Source: an uncultured bacterium (GTDB lineage Bacteria > Planctomycetota > Phycisphaerae > Phycisphaerales > SM1A02). Taken from it: a stretch of DNA of 64,000 nt. Below are positions 1-9,319 of this stretch, piece by piece (within the stretch, counting starts at the first letter, position 1; each line of letters starts with the position of its first letter). The position numbers were made by a program, and so were the translations under genes. The stretch is from the NCBI GenBank assembly GCA_903831295.1, contig CAIKXA010000037.1, positions 20,760-84,759 of the forward strand, read 5' to 3'. Below the pieces are notes generated by a model. That model was not told where the DNA came from, searched no databases, and saw nothing but the letters and a program-made list of their open reading frames with translations.

Positions 1-364
1 TCATGGAGCGTTGATCCCATTGCTTGACGCTGGAATTCTTACTGGACAAACGGCCATTGAGCCGCAAGTTGGATCGCGAACATTATTGATCGAAGTGCCG
101 CTGAACAGCGATAGCGCAACCGCGCGCACGGCCATATTTGGTCTTCGCGTGGAGCAGGCGATTGGCTTGCGCGATTTGGATGACAACGGCGCGTGGAACC
201 CCTCCGCAGGCTTGCCCGGGTTTGAACATCTACGCGAGGTGATGAACATTCCAGAAGGTCGCGTGCAAGTTTTTGATGCCGCGCGTATTGCGCAACAACA
301 TCAACTACTTTTACAAGGCGCGAGCGCGGTGGCGATACCCACTGATAGGCGGCTTGTGTCGTGA
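1..364 (+). CDS. CheW-type coupling protein, C-terminal part
   Basis: The reading frame is open from the first bases of the window, so the N-terminus lies outside it; about 120 residues are visible. They show the second half of a CheW SH3-like fold (PLLDAGILTG, then a regulated segment with FGLRVEQAIGLRDL). CheW bridges chemoreceptors to the CheA kinase. It ends in a GTGA overlap with the CheR gene at 361, so the two are translationally coupled. By gene order it corresponds to WspB in a Wsp-type chemosensory operon; this is inference, because the receptor gene would lie upstream of the window. Family call is good, although the sequence is weakly conserved. Confidence 0.75.
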   Translation, partial: HGALIPLLDAGILTGQTAIEPQVGSRTLLIEVPLNSDSATARTAIFGLRVEQAIGLRDLDDNGAWNPSAGLPGFEHLREVMNIPEGRVQVFDAARIAQQHQLLLQGASAVAIPTDRRLVS

Positions 365-1557
365 ATCAGTTGTCAGCTTGGCTGGCGGTCAACACCCCCC
401 TAGAATCCGAGCCGCATAAATTTATTGAGTTGTTCGCCAACGAGCGCATGAGATTGTTGGGTTTGAACACGCTCACGCAATATGTGGAGCGCCTGAATCT
501 GGATCCACGCGAGGCGCAGATCTTGCATCAACATGTGGCTCCTCCAGAAACTTGGCTGTTCCGCTACATCGCTGCATTTGACGTGCTGCGTGAAGCGATT
601 TTAAAATCGGATCATTCCAAAGTGATCCATGTGGCAAGCCTTGGTTGCGCCACTGGCTCGGAGCCATTTTCTATCGCCGCTACAGCTCTTTCCTGTGGTT
701 TAACAAAAGATCAATTTCAAATTTTGGCTTTGGACTATAGCGATGATCACTTGGACATCACGCGCACTGGTCGTGCAAGCGCTCTGGCGCAACGAACCCC
801 GATTCCAAAGTGGGCCAATGAATTTTTTCACCCCACCACCCAAGGGCAACTTCAACTGGATCCACGCGGATTAGCCATGATTACCACCGTGCGCGCGGAT
901 CTGGCCACCTGGCAACCAGCACGCACTTATGATTTTGTTTTTTGCCGCAACGTTGCGATTTATTTGAACTCCCCAACTAAGAAACGTCTCGGGCGCCTGC
1001 TGGGGGAAATGACAAAACCAAATGGACTTGTGTTCCTTGGACACGCGGACTCATTAAGTCTTGAGGACACGGATCTGAAGCGAAGTGAAATTGATCATGC
1101 GTTTGTCTTTTTCAAAGCGAAAAAAATTCCGCAATCGTCAACGCCTGTGTGGGGAACAAGTTCACAGCGTCAAAGCATCGCTGTGAAATCCACCATCACA
1201 AACTCCCCTACACGTTCGCCAGCGATTGTCATGGCGCCGCCAATTGATCTTTTCACACAAGCCCAAATTGCGGCGGATTCGGGCAACTTGGCAGCGGCGG
1301 AAAAAGCACTCCTGGCGCACTTGGCCATAAAGCCAACTGACAGCCAAGCGCATGTGCTATTTGGCTGCATCCAAATGGCCCAGAACAAAGTGGCTGAAGC
1401 CGAGCGAAGTTTTACCAAGGTCGTGTACCTTGAGCCATTGAACTCACTTGCATTGTTATCGCTCGCCGCTATTTCCGACTTGCGCGGCGACGCGAAGAGC
1501 GCGGAACGATTCCGCGATCGCGCCGCTAGAACTGTTGTGGAGCACCGCCTTGACTAA
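361..1557 (+). CDS. cheR: CheR-type chemoreceptor methyltransferase with C-terminal TPR
   Basis: A 398-residue protein starting at GTG in a GTGA overlap with the preceding CheW gene. Residues about 40-250 form a SAM-dependent CheR methyltransferase (LGCATGSEPFSIA is the SAM-binding loop; FVFCRNVAIYL is the family's NxxxYF-like motif), which methylates glutamates of chemoreceptors. Residues about 290-398 contain TPR-like helices (KALLAHLAIKPTDSQAHVLF and following). CheR fused to TPR is typical of WspC and FrzF-like enzymes rather than of flagellar CheR. The next gene's TTG start lies inside its last codons. Confidence 0.92.
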   Translation: MNQLSAWLAVNTPLESEPHKFIELFANERMRLLGLNTLTQYVERLNLDPREAQILHQHVAPPETWLFRYIAAFDVLREAILKSDHSKVIHVASLGCATGSEPFSIAATALSCGLTKDQFQILALDYSDDHLDITRTGRASALAQRTPIPKWANEFFHPTTQGQLQLDPRGLAMITTVRADLATWQPARTYDFVFCRNVAIYLNSPTKKRLGRLLGEMTKPNGLVFLGHADSLSLEDTDLKRSEIDHAFVFFKAKKIPQSSTPVWGTSSQRQSIAVKSTITNSPTRSPAIVMAPPIDLFTQAQIAADSGNLAAAEKALLAHLAIKPTDSQAHVLFGCIQMAQNKVAEAERSFTKVVYLEPLNSLALLSLAAISDLRGDAKSAERFRDRAARTVVEHRLD

Positions 1558-2131
1558 TTTACCGCCAGACAATCTCAAGGAAATTAAAATTGGATTGACC
1601 CAACTTTTGGCGCGTCCAATCAAGCCGACTAGCTTGGCTTTCAATACAAATGCGTTGGCGCAAACACGCGAGCAATCTCTGCGTGAAGAAGACACCATAT
1701 TGCTGTTTCGAATTGGTGGCGAACGATTCGCGTTGCCCGCCAAAAGCGTATTGAATGTTTTTCCAATCACAAAGGTGCGCAAAGTTCCGCACAGAACCCG
1801 CCCGCCATTTCGTGGACTGTGCTGCTATGAAGGCGCAATTTTGTTAACTGGGTTGCTGCATGTTGTGCTTGACATGCCGGTGGATAAAACCGCAAATGCC
1901 AAATTGCGCCGCATGATTGTGATCGGTAGCGAAGACGCTTCTTGGGCTTTTGAAGTGGACGCAGTTGACGCCATCCGAAAAGTGGATCCATCACAATTTC
2001 GCAATGCGCCGTCGACCATTCCAAAAAACGCCACTTCCTGCACCAATTGCATCATTCCATTGGATGATGGCGACGCCGTGCTTTTGGATCCTGGCGCCAT
2101 TCAATCCATCATGGAGAGGTCAATTCAATGA
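1550..2131 (+). CDS. CheW-like coupling protein (WspD position)
   Basis: A 193-residue CheW-domain protein. I place the start at TTG 1550, overlapping the CheR stop, because a GGAG stretch lies about 8 bases upstream; in-frame codons further up lie deep inside cheR. The first ~45 residues are a non-conserved leader, then the CheW domain begins at ILLFRIGGERFALP and runs through FRGLCCYEGAILLTGLLHVV to the end. CheW proteins link receptor trimers with the CheA kinase. Two CheW genes flanking a CheR-TPR gene is the Wsp arrangement (WspB-WspC-WspD). It ends in an ATGA overlap with cheA. Confidence 0.85.
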   Translation: MTNLPPDNLKEIKIGLTQLLARPIKPTSLAFNTNALAQTREQSLREEDTILLFRIGGERFALPAKSVLNVFPITKVRKVPHRTRPPFRGLCCYEGAILLTGLLHVVLDMPVDKTANAKLRRMIVIGSEDASWAFEVDAVDAIRKVDPSQFRNAPSTIPKNATSCTNCIIPLDDGDAVLLDPGAIQSIMERSIQ

Positions 2132-4494
2132 GTGCGTTTGGAGGATTTGATCTTTTTGAATTGTTCCGCGGTGAAATTCAGTCGCATGGCGCTTCGCTGA
2201 ATGATGGGTTGCTTCGTTTGGAGCAGAACCCCGCCGATGTGCATCCCATTGAAAGCCTGATGCGAGCGGCCCATTCCATCAAGGGCGCTTCAAGAGTGAT
2301 TGGTTTGGATTTGGCGGTTGACTTGGCCCACCACATGGAAGATTGTTTGGTCAACATTCAAAGAAAAGTAGAAGTGTGTGGACCTGAACGAGTGGAGCAG
2401 TTGCTTGCTGGCACGGATATGTTGACTCAACTTGGCACGATACAAGAAACGGATTTGCCAGCTTGGAAAACCGCCAATGCCGTTGACATAAACGCCCTGA
2501 TCACCGCGCTTAGCGCCCCGGCGCAGGCGTCAAGCGGACAAAGCAAAACGGTTCAGCCTGAATTCAAAGTGCCAGACACCACGGAATCCGAAATCACAGA
2601 GGTGAACATCGAGCCCGCAACTGAACGCTTGGTGGCGCCAAGCAATCCACCCGCCGCCCCGCTTGCACCCGCAAAGCCGCAAGCAGGTTCGTCTGAACAA
2701 CCGCTTCAAACATCGGAGAAAACAAGCAATACGGCCAAGCCAGTTGCCGCAGCAGTGACCGAGGTTCGCACCGTGCGCGTGAACGCTGAAAATCTAGATC
2801 GCATGATGCGGTTGGCTGGCGAAAGCATGGTTGAGGGAAAAAGATTTCCTCAAATTCGCCGCGGCTTGCGCGAGATGAAGTCGCAATTGCGCTTTGCGCG
2901 TGATTCATTCGAGTCCGCTGTGAAGCGAAAAGACACCGTCGAAATTAGCAGTTCACTGGCGCGCTTGGTCAGCATTGAGGCAAGCCTGGCAACCCATGCT
3001 GAATTTTTAGAGAATGTATTTCGTCGCACCGAGGAAGTTGGAACCAAACTTTATCACGAGGTCATTGGCAGTCGTATGCGTCCCTTTGGCGATGTCACCG
3101 CGGGCCACCCTCGAATGATTCGAGATCTTGCCAAGAAGCTGGGAAAGAAAGTTCAATTTGATATCGAGGGATCAAATGTGGCCGTGGATCGCGATGTGCT
3201 GTCGCGATTGGAGGCGCCACTGAATCACATGTTGCGCAATGCGATTGACCATGGCGTAGAAGGTCCGCAGGACAGGCTTGCGGCTGGAAAGTCCGAGACC
3301 GCTCATTTGCGATTGCAAGCGCGCCACCACGCGGGCATGTTGGAGGTTCGCATTCGCGATGATGGCCGCGGAATCGACCCCGAACGTGTGCGCACCAAAG
3401 TGATCGAAAAACGCTTGCAATCCGCTGAAATAGCATCAGGTTTGAACAAGGTGGAACTGCTGGAGTTTTTATTCTTACCTGGTTTCTCCACCGCATCACA
3501 AGTCACCGAAGTTTCAGGCCGCGGAGTTGGGTTGGACGTGGTCAGTCAAACAGTGCGCGAGATAGGCGGCACTGTGCGTTTGGAATCGCAACCAGGTCAA
3601 GGCTCTGAATTTATTTTATCTTTACCTATCACGTTAAGCGTGATTCGCGCAGTCACCGTTCTTGTGGGCGGCGAAGGCTACGCGTTTCCACTTGCGCGTA
3701 TTGAGCGCATAGTCAAAATCGATGCGGCCTCGCTTCAAAGCGTGGAAGGTCGATTGACATTTCAATTGGATGAGCGCTCCATTGGTTTGATTCGCGCCAA
3801 CGAACTATTTGGTGTATCTGAATCCACGGTGGATTTAAAAGGATCGCAAATTGTGAACGTGGTGGTGCTTGGCGATATTGACAATCCGTGTGGATTGGTG
3901 GTTGACCAATTCATGGGCGAACAAGATTTGGTGGTGCGCAAACTCGATCCACGACTTGGAAAAACTCCATTCATTAGTTCCGCCGCCATTGATGACGAAG
4001 GCAACGCGATTCTGATCATGGACGTGGAGGATTTGCTCATCAACATTCGACGCGGCCTGAGCGAGGGTGGCGTGCGCGGTTTGGATATAGCTTCTTTGCG
4101 CCGTAATTCCTCCGGTCGCAAGCGTGTTTTAGTGGTGGATGATTCCATCACCGTGCGTGAAGTTGAGCGGCAAATGCTGGCGCGCTTGGGCTATGACGTG
4201 GAGACCGCGGTGGATGGAGTTGACGGCTTCACTCAATTGAAAGCCGGGCAATTTGATTTGCTCGTGACGGACGTTGATATGCCACGCATGAACGGAATTG
4301 AATTTGTGAAGGCTCTTCGCCGTGAGCCGCGCTTTGCGTCATTGCCAGTGGCCATTGTCAGCTATAAGGACCGCGCCGAGGATCGCGCCGCCGGAATGGA
4401 AGCGGGCGCCAACGCTTATCTCACCAAGGGTTCATTCCAAGATCAATCCTTCATTCAAACAATCACTGATTTGATTGGCGAGGCGTCATCGTGA
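2128..4494 (+). CDS. cheA: Hybrid chemotaxis kinase CheA with C-terminal receiver domain
   Basis: A 788-residue hybrid kinase. Residues 1-110 are an Hpt domain with the phospho-acceptor His49 in AAHSIKGASR. A Pro/Ala-rich linker (about 130-215) lacks an obvious P2 domain. The dimerisation and ATPase domains follow, with the N box near 365 (LNHMLRNAIDHGVEG), the G1 box near 409 (RDDGRGIDPERV) and the G2 box near 464 (GRGVGLDVVSQ). A CheW-like P5 domain (about 505-640) binds coupling protein. A receiver domain (about 660-788; VLVVDDSITVRE, TDVDMPRMNG) closes the protein. CheA-REC hybrids of this layout are WspE/FrzE-like. Start and stop overlap both neighbours by four bases, so the operon is tightly coupled. 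Confidence 0.95.
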   Translation: MSAFGGFDLFELFRGEIQSHGASLNDGLLRLEQNPADVHPIESLMRAAHSIKGASRVIGLDLAVDLAHHMEDCLVNIQRKVEVCGPERVEQLLAGTDMLTQLGTIQETDLPAWKTANAVDINALITALSAPAQASSGQSKTVQPEFKVPDTTESEITEVNIEPATERLVAPSNPPAAPLAPAKPQAGSSEQPLQTSEKTSNTAKPVAAAVTEVRTVRVNAENLDRMMRLAGESMVEGKRFPQIRRGLREMKSQLRFARDSFESAVKRKDTVEISSSLARLVSIEASLATHAEFLENVFRRTEEVGTKLYHEVIGSRMRPFGDVTAGHPRMIRDLAKKLGKKVQFDIEGSNVAVDRDVLSRLEAPLNHMLRNAIDHGVEGPQDRLAAGKSETAHLRLQARHHAGMLEVRIRDDGRGIDPERVRTKVIEKRLQSAEIASGLNKVELLEFLFLPGFSTASQVTEVSGRGVGLDVVSQTVREIGGTVRLESQPGQGSEFILSLPITLSVIRAVTVLVGGEGYAFPLARIERIVKIDAASLQSVEGRLTFQLDERSIGLIRANELFGVSESTVDLKGSQIVNVVVLGDIDNPCGLVVDQFMGEQDLVVRKLDPRLGKTPFISSAAIDDEGNAILIMDVEDLLINIRRGLSEGGVRGLDIASLRRNSSGRKRVLVVDDSITVREVERQMLARLGYDVETAVDGVDGFTQLKAGQFDLLVTDVDMPRMNGIEFVKALRREPRFASLPVAIVSYKDRAEDRAAGMEAGANAYLTKGSFQDQSFIQTITDLIGEASS

Positions 4495-5528
4495 AAATTG
4501 CGGTTGTGAATGATTTAAAAATTGCATTGCACGCATTGACACATATTGTGAACGGCATTCCTAACGTGACCCTGGCTTGGACGGCGCTAGACGGCGTTGA
4601 AGCCGTGGCTAAGTGCGCCGCTGATCGACCCGATTTAATTTTGATGGATTTGATCATGCCCAACATGGATGGCGTGGCGGCCACGCGTGAAATCATGCGC
4701 AAAACTCCTTGCGCAATTCTGGTAGTCACGGCAACGATTGAGGGAAATGCCAGCCGCGTGTTTGAGGCGCTTGGCGCTGGCGCTTTGGATGCGGTGGAAA
4801 CCCCCCGCTTTGAGCAGTCGCTCGATGGATCAGGTGGCGATCGTTTAAGAGCCAAAATTGAACAGATTCGCCGCAATCAGGGAATCACCCACAAACATTC
4901 ACGACCCGCGTTTTCTGCAATTACGAATTCCAGCACCGCTGCATCAGCCACATCCGTGGTTCTGCTTGGAGCAAGTACCGGTGGCCCTCAAGCCCTGGCC
5001 ACTGTGCTGCGCTCTTTCAAACCGCCATTCGATTTTGCAGTGGTGATAGTGCAACACTTGGATACCGCGTTTATTGGTGGATTTAGAAAATGGCTTGCTC
5101 ACGAAACTGGATTGAACGTGCTACCCGCCACTGCTGGCGATCGCATCACGGCTGGAAACGTATTTGTGGCATCATCTGATCGACATTTGCAATTGACTTC
5201 TGGTGGCGTGTTTGTTGAATCAGATCAACCATTGGATGCGTTGCACAGGCCAAGTGTTGACTCACTCATGCTTTCCGCGGCAACCACAAAATTATTTGGG
5301 GTGGCCGCATTGCTCACCGGCATGGGACGAGATGGAGCCGCGGGATTGCTCGCGCTTAAAAAATCTGGATGGGCCACGATCGCGCAAGACGCCGCAACCA
5401 GCGTGGTCTGGGGAATGCCCGGCGCCGCGGTTCAATGCGTCGCCGCAGAGCAAGTTTTGGCAATAGATCAAATCGGTCACGCTATTCAAGTCGCTCTTAC
5501 AAGGAAATTAAAGCCCCGCCATGTCTAA
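4491..5528 (+). CDS. cheB: CheB-type protein-glutamate methylesterase with receiver
   Basis: A 345-residue CheB. The N-terminal receiver has the phosphorylatable Asp in LILMDLIMPNMDG; the first acidic pair is reduced to Asn-Asp (VVNDLK). The C-terminal methylesterase domain carries the catalytic Ser in LLGASTGGPQA, His in VIVQHLDTAF and Asp in LLTGMGRDGAAG, so it should be active in demethylating (or deamidating) chemoreceptors. The GTG start overlaps the cheA stop. The end overlaps the next gene by eight bases. By position it corresponds to WspF. Confidence 0.95.
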   Translation: MKIAVVNDLKIALHALTHIVNGIPNVTLAWTALDGVEAVAKCAADRPDLILMDLIMPNMDGVAATREIMRKTPCAILVVTATIEGNASRVFEALGAGALDAVETPRFEQSLDGSGGDRLRAKIEQIRRNQGITHKHSRPAFSAITNSSTAASATSVVLLGASTGGPQALATVLRSFKPPFDFAVVIVQHLDTAFIGGFRKWLAHETGLNVLPATAGDRITAGNVFVASSDRHLQLTSGGVFVESDQPLDALHRPSVDSLMLSAATTKLFGVAALLTGMGRDGAAGLLALKKSGWATIAQDAATSVVWGMPGAAVQCVAAEQVLAIDQIGHAIQVALTRKLKPRHV

Positions 5529-6720
5529 TTCAACACTCCCGCATTCACTTACCAATTTCAAAACCGTCGTGCTTCTGGTTGATGACCAAGCCATTATCGC
5601 TGCCGCCGTGCATAAAATGCTGCAGTCGCAAACTGAATGGGAATTTCACTATTGCAGCGATGCGACCAAAGCGCTTGAAACCGCGCTTCAACTTCAACCC
5701 ACCGTGATCTTGCAAGATTTGGTCATGCCCAACATTGATGGGCTGACACTTGTCACCGAATATCGCAAGCACGCGCAGCTTCGGGAGACTCCGCTTGTGG
5801 TTCTTTCATCGCGCGAGGAAGCGCAGACCAAAGCCAAGGCATTTGAATTGGGCGCCAACGATTATTTGGTGAAGTTGCCTGATCCAGTTGAATTGATCGC
5901 GCGCATCAAGCACCACTCCGATGGTTTCAAGGCGGCGCTTGAGCGCAACGCGGCCTACGCGGCTTTGGCCGCCAGCGAAAAACATTTGCAAGAAGAAGCC
6001 AAGCGCGCGGCGGAATATGTGCGATCGCTTTTGCCATTGCCATTGACGGAAGGCGCGGCCACCACCAAATGGAAATTTGTTCCCAGCGAAAGTTTGGGAG
6101 GCGACGCGTTTGGATACCACTGGCTTGATGAATCACGCTTGGCTATTTACTTGCTGGACGTGTGCGGACACGGAGTTGGTCCAGCGCTGCTTGGAGTGAG
6201 CGCCATGAACACCATTCGCGGTGGCGCGATTCCGGGTTGTGACATGCGCGATCCTGCCGCCGTGCTTGAGGGCTTGAATGAACTTTATCCAATGGCGCAA
6301 CACAACAGCATGTTCTTCACGCTGTGGTATGGCATTTTGGATGTCGATGCCAAGACAATCAAATGGTGTGGCGGAGGCCATCCGCCCGCGGTTTTAGTGG
6401 GGCCAGATGGATCGCTGACTGAGCTGGCATCGCAAGGCTTGATGATTGGCGCCGCCACGGGAATTCCATATGACTCGAGTGAAGTCGCGTTGCAACCCAA
6501 TTCAAAATTGTTTGTATATAGCGACGGAATCTTTGAGATCACCAAGCCCGATGCAAGCATGACATCTCTTGATGAGTACATCGCGAAGATTGGACAATTC
6601 CAAAGCAAGCCTGATGCGTTGGAGCAAATGGTCATCTGGGGACAAGACGCCCAAGGCGGTCCGCAATTTGTGGACGACGTGAGCTTGCTCGAGGTGACTT
6701 TTAATCCGTCCGCGGGGTAA
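5521..6720 (+). CDS. Response regulator with PP2C/SpoIIE-type serine phosphatase output
   Basis: A 399-residue protein. Residues about 15-135 are a receiver (VVLLVDDQAI; phospho-Asp in VILQDLVMPNIDG; KLPDPVEL in place of the usual KP motif). A coiled linker (about 140-175) leads to a SpoIIE/RsbU phosphatase domain (about 180-395) with all metal-binding motifs visible: ESLGGDAFGY, LLDVCGHGVGPAL, GGGHPPAVLV, YSDGIFEI and DDVSLLEV. Such proteins dephosphorylate STAS anti-sigma-factor antagonists when their receiver is phosphorylated. Its place at the end of the operon is where WspR (receiver-GGDEF) would stand, which makes it the likely output of the CheA hybrid. Its substrate is unknown; the STAS protein at 42016 is one candidate. 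Confidence 0.92.
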   Translation: MSNSTLPHSLTNFKTVVLLVDDQAIIAAAVHKMLQSQTEWEFHYCSDATKALETALQLQPTVILQDLVMPNIDGLTLVTEYRKHAQLRETPLVVLSSREEAQTKAKAFELGANDYLVKLPDPVELIARIKHHSDGFKAALERNAAYAALAASEKHLQEEAKRAAEYVRSLLPLPLTEGAATTKWKFVPSESLGGDAFGYHWLDESRLAIYLLDVCGHGVGPALLGVSAMNTIRGGAIPGCDMRDPAAVLEGLNELYPMAQHNSMFFTLWYGILDVDAKTIKWCGGGHPPAVLVGPDGSLTELASQGLMIGAATGIPYDSSEVALQPNSKLFVYSDGIFEITKPDASMTSLDEYIAKIGQFQSKPDALEQMVIWGQDAQGGPQFVDDVSLLEVTFNPSAG

Positions 6721-6730
6721 GGATTTCAAA

Positions 6731-7891
6731 GTGTGTCGTGACATCATTGCAATTGCGCGACGTTGTCAAAAGATGCGCACGACCAAGTGTCTGGCTCGAA
6801 ATCTGTTCGTGATATTGATTGGCGGAGTGACCATTTTTCTCTCAAGCAAATCGCTTGCTCAGGCTGTATCACTGCAACGATTTCATTTTCAAGAAGTACA
6901 TATGGGTGCGGTGACGCAGATCACTTTGTACACCGACTCGGAAGCACATGGCGCCCGTGCCGCGCGCGCGGCGTTTGACGAAATCGCCGCATGGGATCGT
7001 GCATTGAGTGATTATTTAAATGACTCTGAGATTTCCACTCTTGCCCAGATCGCAGGAACATCCACCGTGGTGCAAGCACGATTGGCCAAAGCCATCAAAT
7101 TATCGTTTGAATTCATGCATTTATCCGACGGCGCATTTGATCCTGCGCTTGGACGGCTGACCAAATTATGGCGAGTGGCATTTGCAAAATCAACGATGCC
7201 CGACACCGCGCAACTTTGCGACGCGTTGAAACATTCGGGTGGTGCTCATGTGTTGTGGAACCAAGAAAGCCAAACCGTGGCCTTTGATATGGATGGAATC
7301 CAATTTGATTTTGGCGCGATTGGCCAAGGACTTGCGGCGGACGCGGCCATGAATGTACTGCGAGCCCATCACATTTCATCAGCCTTGATTGATATAAGCG
7401 GCGATGTTCTGGCCAGTGATCCACCGCCCCAATCAAATGACTGGGTGATCCAAGTTGATCCAGAATTTATTGGCGAGCAATCCCATACTGTGACATTGTC
7501 AAACCAAGCGTTGTGCGTGAGCGGTGACCGCGGCCAGCTTGGGAGCATTGATGGAAAAACATTTTCCCACATAATCAATCCTAAGAATGGTCGTCCAATG
7601 GATACACCAAGGCAATCCATGGTGATTGCCAACGACGCAACCACCGCCGATGCGATTGCCACAATCGCATGCGTGATGGACGTTGAACAGTTGAAGATTT
7701 TTGCGAAAAAGTTTCCCTTAGTCAAAATTGCAATTGAACGCTTGCCAAACGATGGCGGCATTCAAACGATTGAGCCGCAAGCAAAATCAACCGCGCCGCC
7801 AAATGAACCAACACATTCGCAAGTTTCAACCAAGCCCACCGACACGATCCATGAGGGACATGAAGGAATCTTCACAAACCCTGTGAATTAG
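6731..7891 (+). CDS. apbE: ApbE-family FAD:protein FMN transferase
   Basis: A 386-residue ApbE-family protein, which in the family attaches FMN covalently to Ser/Thr of exported redox proteins, or binds FAD. The start at GTG 6731 has an AAGGA ribosome-binding site seven bases upstream; an ATG at 6773 is the alternative and would give a tighter signal peptide (NLFVILIGGVTIF then a cut near SLAQA). Family motifs are visible: FGAIGQGLAADA, DISGDVLA and ATTADAIAT. The usual AKG in the first motif reads GQG here, so transferase activity is not certain. It follows the phosphatase gene by 10 bases and is probably co-transcribed with the chemosensory operon. The last ~40 residues are a hydrophilic tail. 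Confidence 0.85.
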   Translation: MCRDIIAIARRCQKMRTTKCLARNLFVILIGGVTIFLSSKSLAQAVSLQRFHFQEVHMGAVTQITLYTDSEAHGARAARAAFDEIAAWDRALSDYLNDSEISTLAQIAGTSTVVQARLAKAIKLSFEFMHLSDGAFDPALGRLTKLWRVAFAKSTMPDTAQLCDALKHSGGAHVLWNQESQTVAFDMDGIQFDFGAIGQGLAADAAMNVLRAHHISSALIDISGDVLASDPPPQSNDWVIQVDPEFIGEQSHTVTLSNQALCVSGDRGQLGSIDGKTFSHIINPKNGRPMDTPRQSMVIANDATTADAIATIACVMDVEQLKIFAKKFPLVKIAIERLPNDGGIQTIEPQAKSTAPPNEPTHSQVSTKPTDTIHEGHEGIFTNPVN

Positions 7892-7924
7892 CTTTGTTGT
7901 ATTGCAATTTGAAACGTTCGAATG

Positions 7925-9232
7925 CTAGATTAATTTTGTTTTGCCTGGCACTCGAATGACTGGTTGCGGAGCATTGCCCATTTCAAGTTTGTCCGGTCCA
8001 AGATTTTCTTGGCTGTTGACCACTTGATCCCATGAGACATCTTGACCGGTGTAGGCGGCCATTCTTCCCATGAGAGCCATTCGGCATGAGTTCACCACAA
8101 AGTTTCCATCATCAATGCGTTTGCCGCTGCGAAGCGCCTTGTAGAACTCGTTGTGTTCGGTTTGATACATGTTTGGATTTGGTCCATCCGCCGGATAGCT
8201 CCAAGGATGCTCGCCAATAATTTCGTGCGTTGGACCCCAGCCATTGATAAAGGCGCTTCCTTTGCTGCCCAAAATAGTGTCGACATTTTCGTTGAAGCAA
8301 TCATCTTGTTGGCGACAAATCAAAGTGGCTCGTCGATTGCGCGGCCACTCGTACACAACCGCGAAGTGGTCGTATACATCTCCGCGCTCGGGAATATTTT
8401 CGCGCAGACCACGCCCACCCGTGCCCGTACAACGCACAGGTGGTTCATTTCCAAAGGCCCAATTGATTTTGTCAATGCTGTGAATCGCCTGCTCAACAAT
8501 GATGTCGCCCGAAAGCCACACATGGTGCTGCCAATTGCGAAGTTGAAACTCCATGTCGCTCCACTCGGGCTTGCGCGGATTGATGCCCAATGGATTGGTG
8601 AGATAATCGCTGTGCATGGCTAAAACCTCGCCAATGTCTCCGCCACGAATGCGCATGAAAGTCTCTCGTTCTGGCAATGAGTAACGCCAACAAAAACCAC
8701 TCATAAACTGCAGTTTTTTGGCGCGGGCGTCCTCAATGCATTGAATCACAACTTTCGCGCCCGCGGCGTCGGTGAACATTGGCTTCTCACAGAAAATATT
8801 CTTTCCCGCGTCAACGGCGGCGCGCAAATGCATTGGTCGAAAGTACGGAGCGCTGGCAAGAATGACCACATCAACATCAGTGGCGCACGCCATCTTGGCC
8901 GCGTCGAACCCAGTGAAGCGACGCTCTGGCGGAACAAGAACACGGGAACCTTCGGGGCGCTTTTTCAACTCGGCATGCGCGCCCTCAATCCGGTCGGCAA
9001 ATGTGTCGGCCATAACCCAAATCACCACACCTGGATCAGCTTGAAGGGCTTGCGCAGCGGCGCCAGTTCCGCGTCCGCCACAACCAATCAGCGCAACTTT
9101 GATTTTGTCACTGCCAGCGGCCTGAGTGAGCGCGTGACCCAGCACGGGTGCCGCTATCGCTGCCACGCCAGCCATAGCCGCCGTATGGATGAATTGTCGG
9201 CGCTGCAAACTTTTTTCAATGTCCGACTGCAT
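7925..9232 (-). CDS. Gfo/Idh/MocA-family dehydrogenase with Tat signal
   Basis: A 435-residue NAD(P)-dependent oxidoreductase. The N-terminus carries a twin-arginine signal (RRQFIHTAAMAGVAAIAAP) followed by the Rossmann motif ALIGCGGRGTGAA, then the family's CEKPMFTDAAGA segment with the catalytic-region Lys. Exported Gfo/Idh proteins are abundant in planctomycetes and are thought to act on sugars or sugar acids; the substrate cannot be told from sequence. It converges with apbE, 33 bases apart, and has no obvious operon partner. Length is normal for this exported subgroup. Confidence 0.9.
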   Translation of the reverse strand: MQSDIEKSLQRRQFIHTAAMAGVAAIAAPVLGHALTQAAGSDKIKVALIGCGGRGTGAAAQALQADPGVVIWVMADTFADRIEGAHAELKKRPEGSRVLVPPERRFTGFDAAKMACATDVDVVILASAPYFRPMHLRAAVDAGKNIFCEKPMFTDAAGAKVVIQCIEDARAKKLQFMSGFCWRYSLPERETFMRIRGGDIGEVLAMHSDYLTNPLGINPRKPEWSDMEFQLRNWQHHVWLSGDIIVEQAIHSIDKINWAFGNEPPVRCTGTGGRGLRENIPERGDVYDHFAVVYEWPRNRRATLICRQQDDCFNENVDTILGSKGSAFINGWGPTHEIIGEHPWSYPADGPNPNMYQTEHNEFYKALRSGKRIDDGNFVVNSCRMALMGRMAAYTGQDVSWDQVVNSQENLGPDKLEMGNAPQPVIRVPGKTKLI

Positions 9233-9319
9233 GGGTTGCTCCTAAGTGTGCGTCACAATTTACTGTATGAAGTTGGAAAGTGCCGGTAAATATGCAAGTC
9301 CATCAATAGATTTCTCGAA

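Noticed and set aside
8153..8623. Open frame of 156 residues on the plus strand inside the Gfo/Idh gene
   Set aside because: It is the antisense shadow of a well-conserved gene; the translation has no domain pattern.
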